A DNA stretch of 18,842 bases from an uncultured Myxococcales bacterium (lineage in GTDB: Bacteria > Myxococcota_A > Bradymonadia > Bradymonadales > Bradymonadaceae), in NCBI GenBank assembly GCA_913058025.1, contig CAJXPN010000006.1:1-18842 (forward strand). Reading direction: 5' to 3'. This document shows, in pieces, positions 14,762 through 18,842 of this stretch. The notes beneath the pieces were generated by a model. The model was given only the letters and a program-made list of their open reading frames with translations. It made no database searches and had not been told where the DNA came from. Both the position numbers and the translations under genes were made by a program. Each line of letters begins with the position of its first letter. The stretch's first letter is position 1.

Positions 14762-15718
14762 TTATTTCTTTTTCGTCGCGCCCCGGTATTCCTCCAGCCA
14801 ATACACGTACTTGGCCTGCTCGCGTCCCTTGGTGAGCGCGGCGGCTTTCGACAACTCGGTCTCTCCTCGCTCGCTCTGACCCATCTCGCGGAAGATCAAC
14901 GCCGTCGCGAGAGGCGTCGGGTAATCGGGGGAGACCTCCTTGGCTCGTCTCGCGAACATGAGGCGCTCCTCGGCGGTGAACGACGCGCTCGCTCCGATAC
15001 GCCACCGCGTGAGCGCCTCGGCGTCCGAGGGGCTCAGCAGCGCTCCTGGTTGCGCCTGCTTGTGGGCGATGAAGGCCCACCTGTAGCGCTGGAGCAGCTC
15101 GAGCACCACGGGGCCCGCGCTCGGGTCCTGCCACTGCCCGTCGTCGTCGATGAGCTTGCGCGCGCTCAACATCCCCAGCACGCCTCCACATGCCCGTCGG
15201 TACTCGGAGTAGGCCTCGTAGTCTGGATCCTTGATCGCCTGCGCCAGCGTGACCTTGCCCGCCGCGATGTCACGCTGGAGCGCAGCGAGCCCCTTCGCGC
15301 ACGACGCATACAGAGGTCGGCCCAGCTCGACGAACGCCCCCTCCGGGTGATCCTGGAGCGCCTCCATCGCCGCGACCTCGACCCTCGAGTTGAGCTCCTC
15401 TTCATCCACCGTCGGGACGGGCTTGGTCTCGAACTGGTGGTCGTTGGCGAGCCGGACCTCCGCGATGAGCTTCATCGTGGACGCCGACTCCCACACACCC
15501 TCCTCGGGCGTGTAGTGCTTCGCTCGCGCAGCCTCGAGCCTTCCCGCGTCGAGCTCGGCCGGGGGGAAGCCCAGCGGCTCCAGCTCGTCCCCGAACCCGG
15601 AAGGCCCGGAGCCCTGGGTGAACCCCCACGCCATCGCGCCGAAGAGCACACCGCACACACCGAGCACCGCCCAGGTCGATCCCACCCCAGAACTCTGCTC
15701 ACTCCGGTTTCCTGACAT
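14762..15718 (-). CDS. Membrane-anchored protein of unknown function, possible TPR-like C-terminus
   Basis: I do not recognise the family. The ATG at 15718 follows GGAGG and gives 318 residues; 20 extra open codons upstream lack a ribosome site. A single hydrophobic helix near residues 14-34 (TWAVLGVCGVLFGAMAWGF) after a short polar head suggests a signal anchor with the rest outside the cytoplasm. The body is mostly helical. The last 70 residues (AEERLMFARRAKEVSPDYPTPLA, in part, then LIFREMGQSERGETELSKAA) read like one or two tetratricopeptide-type helix pairs. The middle contains two isolated cysteines (YASCAKG, YRRACGG). The protein ends in three lysines. It is divergent from the ion-channel gene. 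Confidence 0.7.
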   Translation of the reverse strand: MSGNRSEQSSGVGSTWAVLGVCGVLFGAMAWGFTQGSGPSGFGDELEPLGFPPAELDAGRLEAARAKHYTPEEGVWESASTMKLIAEVRLANDHQFETKPVPTVDEEELNSRVEVAAMEALQDHPEGAFVELGRPLYASCAKGLAALQRDIAAGKVTLAQAIKDPDYEAYSEYRRACGGVLGMLSARKLIDDDGQWQDPSAGPVVLELLQRYRWAFIAHKQAQPGALLSPSDAEALTRWRIGASASFTAEERLMFARRAKEVSPDYPTPLATALIFREMGQSERGETELSKAAALTKGREQAKYVYWLEEYRGATKKK

Positions 15719-15844
15719 CTCGCCTCCTTCAAGCACCCCGAGCGCGCTCAGCGCGCGCCCGTTTTCTCTTCCATTCAATGTCTCGATGGGTCAAAAAGGC
15801 AAGCCCTTCCTTTGTCCATTCCCTCGCACCCGCTCGAGTCGATC

Positions 15845-17281
15845 ATGGTTGAACCAGAGGTCGAGTCTCTCAGGCGTCGCGTCGCGAGGTTCATCGGCCA
15901 CCCGATCACCGAGTTCGTCATACTCGGTCTCATCCTCCTGTCCGTCGGCCTGGTCCTCGTGGAGTTCTCGCTCCCGCACGACTCCATCGCGTACCTGCGC
16001 GTCGAACTCGCCAACGACATCCTCACCGCGATCTTCGTCGTCGAGCTCATCGCCCGCTACTACATCGAGCAGCGCAAGAGCCGCTTCTTCCGCAAGTATT
16101 GGATCGACATCCTCGCGGCGATCCCGTTCTTCAGGCCGTTTAGGATCCTGCGCGCGTTCCGCCTCCTGCGCCTCTTCCGCTTCGGGATCATCGCCAGCAG
16201 GCGGCTGTCTCGGTTCTCAGGGCCCTTCGGCTCGATCAAGACCGAGTACATCATCATCACCATGAGCATCCTCGTGGTCGTGCTCATGGGCGCCTTCACG
16301 ATGCGCGCCGCGGAGGGCCGCCTCAACCCCGACTTCTCCAGCATCGAGCGCGCGCTCTGGTTCGCCGTCCTCACGGTCATCGGCGGTGAGCCCATCGGCG
16401 GCACCCCGAACACGCCGTTCGGCAAGTTCGTCACCGTCATCCTCATGCTCAGCGGCCTCACCGTTTTCGCAGTCTTCACCGGTACGATCTCGGCGGTGAT
16501 GGTCAACTCACTCAAGAACTTCAGGTTTAGGACCATGGAACTCGATGAGATAGAGAACCACGTCGTCATCTGTGGCTGGAACCGCGCCGGCGAGATGCTC
16601 GTCGACGAGATGCTCCACCAGGCAAAGGATGGGTTGGGTCGGTACCGGCACATCGTCGTGGTCACCGAACACTCCGACCTCCAGGACGAACAGTTCTTTC
16701 GGCTGCATGCCGATCACCTCTACCTGCTCACGGGCGACTACACGCGCGTGGACGTCCTGCGTGAGGCGGGCATCGAGCGGGCGTCCACGGCGATGCTCAT
16801 GGCCGACTCGACCAACGACCACCGCTCCAGTCAGGACCGCGACGCGCGCACCGTGCTCGCGGCCATGCTCATCGAGAAGCTCAACAAGGACATCTACACC
16901 GTCGTCCAGCTCCTCAACCGCGACAACGAGACGAGCCTGCGCCAGGTCGGCGTCGAGGAGATCATCGTCTCGGACGAGTACGTGGGCAACATCATGGCCA
17001 CCGTCGCGCAGAGCAGAGGCATCGTCTCGATGCTCGACGAGCTCCTCACCTCCAAGCGCGGGCACCAGTTCTTCCGCTGCCCCGTGCCCGATTCGCTCGT
17101 GGGTGTGTCCGTCGCAGACGCGGTGTCCGTCCTCAAGCGAGACCACGACGCCACCCTCATCGGCGTCGACACCATGGAGGGCAGCTCCATCACCGAGAAC
17201 GTCCGCGTGAACCCGCCCGCGGAGCTCGTCCTGACGCGTGACTTCATGCTCATCATCGCCGCGGAGCGGGCGCTCTCCTGA
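15845..17281 (+). CDS. Voltage-sensor-type cation channel with RCK/TrkA cytoplasmic domains
   Basis: This is a predicted inner-membrane cation channel gated by voltage and/or a cytoplasmic ligand. From the ATG at 15845 it has 478 residues; a TTG at 15812 is possible. Helices S1-S3 lie near 22-41, 55-73 and 86-96. S4 has arginine at every third position (97, 100, 103, 106, 109, 112). S5 is near 134-152 and S6 near 194-220 (ending MLSGLTVFAVFTGTISAV). The RCK N-lobe begins HVVICGWNRAGEMLVDEM (239-256), as in MthK-like channels, and an RCK C-lobe spans about 405-475. The pore loop reads ALWFAVLTVIGGEPIGGTP (170-188) instead of the potassium signature TVGYGD, so potassium selectivity cannot be assumed. 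No strong ribosome site is seen. The gene appears monocistronic. Confidence 0.88.
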   Translation: MVEPEVESLRRRVARFIGHPITEFVILGLILLSVGLVLVEFSLPHDSIAYLRVELANDILTAIFVVELIARYYIEQRKSRFFRKYWIDILAAIPFFRPFRILRAFRLLRLFRFGIIASRRLSRFSGPFGSIKTEYIIITMSILVVVLMGAFTMRAAEGRLNPDFSSIERALWFAVLTVIGGEPIGGTPNTPFGKFVTVILMLSGLTVFAVFTGTISAVMVNSLKNFRFRTMELDEIENHVVICGWNRAGEMLVDEMLHQAKDGLGRYRHIVVVTEHSDLQDEQFFRLHADHLYLLTGDYTRVDVLREAGIERASTAMLMADSTNDHRSSQDRDARTVLAAMLIEKLNKDIYTVVQLLNRDNETSLRQVGVEEIIVSDEYVGNIMATVAQSRGIVSMLDELLTSKRGHQFFRCPVPDSLVGVSVADAVSVLKRDHDATLIGVDTMEGSSITENVRVNPPAELVLTRDFMLIIAAERALS

Positions 17282-17334
17282 GTTCGACGGCCGAACAAAG
17301 ACCGCACCTGAATGACTTCTCGCGACATTTACAC

Positions 17335-17362
17335 TTCGACATTTGCGAAACGCACCTAGGAT
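17335..17362 (+). promoter_or_regulatory. Putative promoter of the exbB-exbD-tonB group
   Basis: TTCGAC (17335-17340) and TAGGAT (17357-17362) are 16 bp apart in the 162-bp gap between the channel gene and exbB. The octamer CGACATTT is directly repeated at 17323-17330 and 17337-17344. The -10 box overlaps the left end of the palindrome listed next. The hexamer matches are only moderate. Confidence 0.4.
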
Positions 17363-17384
17363 ACCTAACGTTCGTTAGGTGTCC
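17359..17384. promoter_or_regulatory. Palindromic operator-like site upstream of exbB
   Basis: ACCTAACG (17363-17370) and CGTTAGGT (17373-17380) are perfect inverted arms around TT. The symmetry continues outward through a T-G pair to GGA/TCC (17359-17384). The position at or just after the putative -10 box is where a repressor dimer would block transcription, and the sequence style resembles TetR-family operators. It has no U-tract, so a terminator is less likely. It does not resemble a Fur box. Confidence 0.55.
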
Positions 17385-17443
17385 CAATGGATCGCCGAGG
17401 TCGCGCGATTCGAACCGTCTGAAATGTGTGAGGACCAGCCGAG

Positions 17444-18085
17444 ATGTTGACCAATTATCTGTTGCAGTTTGCGTTGATCGGGGCCGAGTGGGTGCTTTGG
17501 GTGCTCGTGATCCTCAGCTTCATCAACGTGTACATCATGATCGAACGCGCTTACTTCTACTTCAAGCGCTCCATAGACATCCACGACGTGCGCGTGAAGC
17601 TCGAGAAGATGTTCAGAGAAGGGAAGTTCGACGAGGCCGCCGAGGTCCTCAAGGACGACGAGTCGATGGAGGCCAAGGTCGTGCTCTTCGGCCTCCGATC
17701 CTGGGATCTCGGCGATCACGCCGTCCAGGACCTGATGTCCGGAGCGCTCGCCACCGAGCGTACGCGCTACGACAGAGGCCTCGGCTTCCTCGGCACGGTC
17801 GGGAACAACGCCCCGTTCATCGGCCTCTTCGGCACCGTGCTCGGCGTCATCGGCGCGTTCCGTAACCTCGGGTCGAGCTCGGCCGAGGCCAGCGCGATGG
17901 TCATGCACGCCATCTCGGAGGCGCTCGTCGCCACCGGAGTGGGGCTGCTCGTGGCGATCCCCGCCGTCGTCGCGTTCAACATCTACAAGACCAGGGTCAA
18001 GAAGTCCGTGGCGCAGACCGAGCTCCTTGGCTCCACGCTGCTCTCGCAGCTGCGCAACCGGAACACCGACATAGGTCACGTCTGA
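17444..18085 (+). CDS. exbB: ExbB/TolQ-family proton channel subunit
   Basis: This inner-membrane protein forms the proton-conducting pentamer that, with ExbD, energises TonB-type transducers. It has 213 residues with three membrane helices: about 10-33, 110-137 and 161-184. The family core LGFLGTVGNNAPFIGLFGTVLGVIGAF is present from about residue 107, as is the second block SEALVATGVGLLVAIPAVVAFN (about 152-173). GAGGA lies about 10 bp before the ATG. exbD follows 29 bp later and then a TonB-like gene. A TolQ or gliding-motor role is possible for this family, but the downstream TonB-like gene favours Exb. Confidence 0.92.
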   Translation: MLTNYLLQFALIGAEWVLWVLVILSFINVYIMIERAYFYFKRSIDIHDVRVKLEKMFREGKFDEAAEVLKDDESMEAKVVLFGLRSWDLGDHAVQDLMSGALATERTRYDRGLGFLGTVGNNAPFIGLFGTVLGVIGAFRNLGSSSAEASAMVMHAISEALVATGVGLLVAIPAVVAFNIYKTRVKKSVAQTELLGSTLLSQLRNRNTDIGHV

Positions 18086-18114
18086 GGCACCACCTCACGT
18101 AAGGAGAAGCTGCC

Positions 18115-18546
18115 ATGGCAGGCTCGAGTTCTGGTGGTGACGACGATATGATCACAGGGATCAACGTCACACCACTCGTTGATATCGTATTGGTTCTGTT
18201 GATCATCTTCATGGTGACGGCGACGAGCATAGTAAAGGCTCAGATCGGCGTCGACCTCCCGAAGGCGGCGACGGGTAAGGCCGAAATCAAGACCACGCTG
18301 ACGTTCAAGGTCACCTCCGAGGGGGACTACGTCCTCGACGGCGACACCGCTACGGAGGCTCAGATAGCCGCGAAGATCAAACGCGAGAAGGAGAAGGACC
18401 CTGACATCCGGGCCGTGATCGCCGCGGACAAGGGCGTCAACTACGGCCGCGTCGTCGAGCTGCTCGACCTCATCAAGGTCAACGGCGTCACGAAGTTCGC
18501 GCTCAACATCGAGCGCAAGGCCAGGCCCTCATCCGGCACGAAGTGA
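18115..18546 (+). CDS. exbD: ExbD/TolR-family biopolymer transport protein
   Basis: ExbD is the partner of ExbB; its single membrane helix sits in the pore and carries the proton-handling aspartate. It has 143 residues: a short polar N-terminus, the helix about 21-40 with Asp23 in NVTPLVDIVLVLLIIFMV, and a periplasmic domain with LPKAATGKA and VIAADKGVNYGRVVELLDLIK, all typical of the family. AAGGAG precedes the ATG at proper spacing. It is co-directional with exbB and a truncated TonB-like gene. Confidence 0.94.
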   Translation: MAGSSSGGDDDMITGINVTPLVDIVLVLLIIFMVTATSIVKAQIGVDLPKAATGKAEIKTTLTFKVTSEGDYVLDGDTATEAQIAAKIKREKEKDPDIRAVIAADKGVNYGRVVELLDLIKVNGVTKFALNIERKARPSSGTK

Positions 18547-18555
18547 GCATCGAAT

Positions 18556-18794
18556 ATGAGCGATGACAGCAAGACCAAGGAGGGAGGCGGAATCACGGAT
18601 GCCGAGGCCGAGCGAGCGCGCGTCGCGGATCCTCTCATCTCGAAGAAGAACGCTACGTCTTCTCTCTTCGCCCTCGGGATCGGCGGCGCCATCTCGACGG
18701 TCGGCGTACACATAATCGTGGGGCTCACCCTCATCACGCTCGCTCCTCAGTGCGGAATCGACGCAGAGGTCGAGATCGAGGAGGAGTATGAGAT
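18556..18794 (+). CDS. TonB-like protein, N-terminal fragment cut by the contig end
   Basis: Only 79 codons and two bases remain before adapter sequence starts at 18795; codons beyond that are artefact. The fragment has a cytoplasmic head of about 33 residues (MSDDSKTKEGGGITDAEAER, then more), one membrane helix (about 35-63) and the start of an acidic periplasmic region (DAEVEIEEEYE). Within the helix Thr48, His52 and Leu59 match the spacing of the Ser-His-Leu positions of the TonB transmembrane signature. Position right after exbB and exbD supports TonB. The start is 10 bp after the exbD stop. The linker and C-terminal domain are missing, so the assignment is inferred. Confidence 0.65.
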
Positions 18795-18842
18795 CTGTCT
18801 CTTATACACATCTGACGCTGCCGACGATCTACTCTGTGTAGA
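18795..18842 (-). other. Nextera i5 adapter, reverse complement (artefact)
   Basis: The 19-bp Tn5 mosaic end (18795-18813), the Nextera linker (18814-18827), the same index as at the start (18828-18835) and part of the flow-cell oligo appear in reverse complement. The last genomic base is 18794. Confidence 0.98.

Noticed and set aside
17282..17296. GTTCG/CGAAC mini-hairpin after the channel gene as terminator
   Set aside because: The stem is only 5 bp and there is no U-tract; too weak to annotate.

Overview
The window is a GC-rich bacterial contig of about 18.74 kb. Both ends carry Illumina Nextera adapter sequence (1-49 and 18795-18842), so the usable genomic sequence is 50-18794. Coding strands strongly prefer C at codon third positions (GTC, CTC, ATC, GCC, GAC). 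Together with the Asp/Pro/Val-rich leader of a cysteine-rich surface lipoprotein, an FHA-GGDEF protein and a long TonB with a variable linker, this suggests a deltaproteobacterial-grade lineage such as Myxococcota or Bradymonadota. That placement is an inference; there is no rRNA gene to confirm it.

Layout. (1) 103-4510, plus strand: a complete metal-uptake operon in the order of the Treponema troABCDR operon. It encodes a solute-binding lipoprotein, an ABC ATPase, two ABC-3 permeases and a DtxR/MntR-type metal-sensing repressor. (2) 4606-7114, plus: a one-carbon module of folD, gcvT and gcvH; gcvP is not adjacent. (3) 7157-8323, minus: a TonB-family protein, convergent with gcvH and divergent from (4) pgi at 8555-9934. 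(5) 10115-11023, plus: an FHA-GGDEF diguanylate cyclase. It converges on (6) pyk at 11280-12701, minus. The gene-free interval between them holds three hairpins and a possible minus-strand promoter. (7) 12899-15718, minus: a cysteine-rich lipoprotein, a small helical protein, a tRNA-Ala(GGC) with its own promoter and a strong bidirectional terminator, and a membrane-anchored protein of unknown function. (8) 15845-17281, plus: a voltage-sensor-type cation channel fused to an RCK (TrkA) module, with an unusual pore filter. (9) 17444-18794, plus: exbB, exbD and the first 79 codons of a TonB-like gene cut off by the contig end. A promoter with an overlapping palindrome precedes this group.

How the genes fit together. 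The tro operon imports Mn/Zn-type metal under its own repressor. FolD and GcvT both work on tetrahydrofolate one-carbon units, and GcvH is the lipoyl shuttle that feeds GcvT. Pgi and Pyk are the second and last steps of glycolysis; their upstream regions share a 16-bp identical sequence. ExbB/ExbD and the two TonB-like proteins form an energy-coupling system for the outer membrane. Most genes are housekeeping or common accessory functions. The points most worth a second look are the channel filter (about residues 177-186), the palindromic promoter at 17335-17384 and the small-RNA candidate between the GGDEF gene and pyk. I did not find a clearly new multi-gene system.
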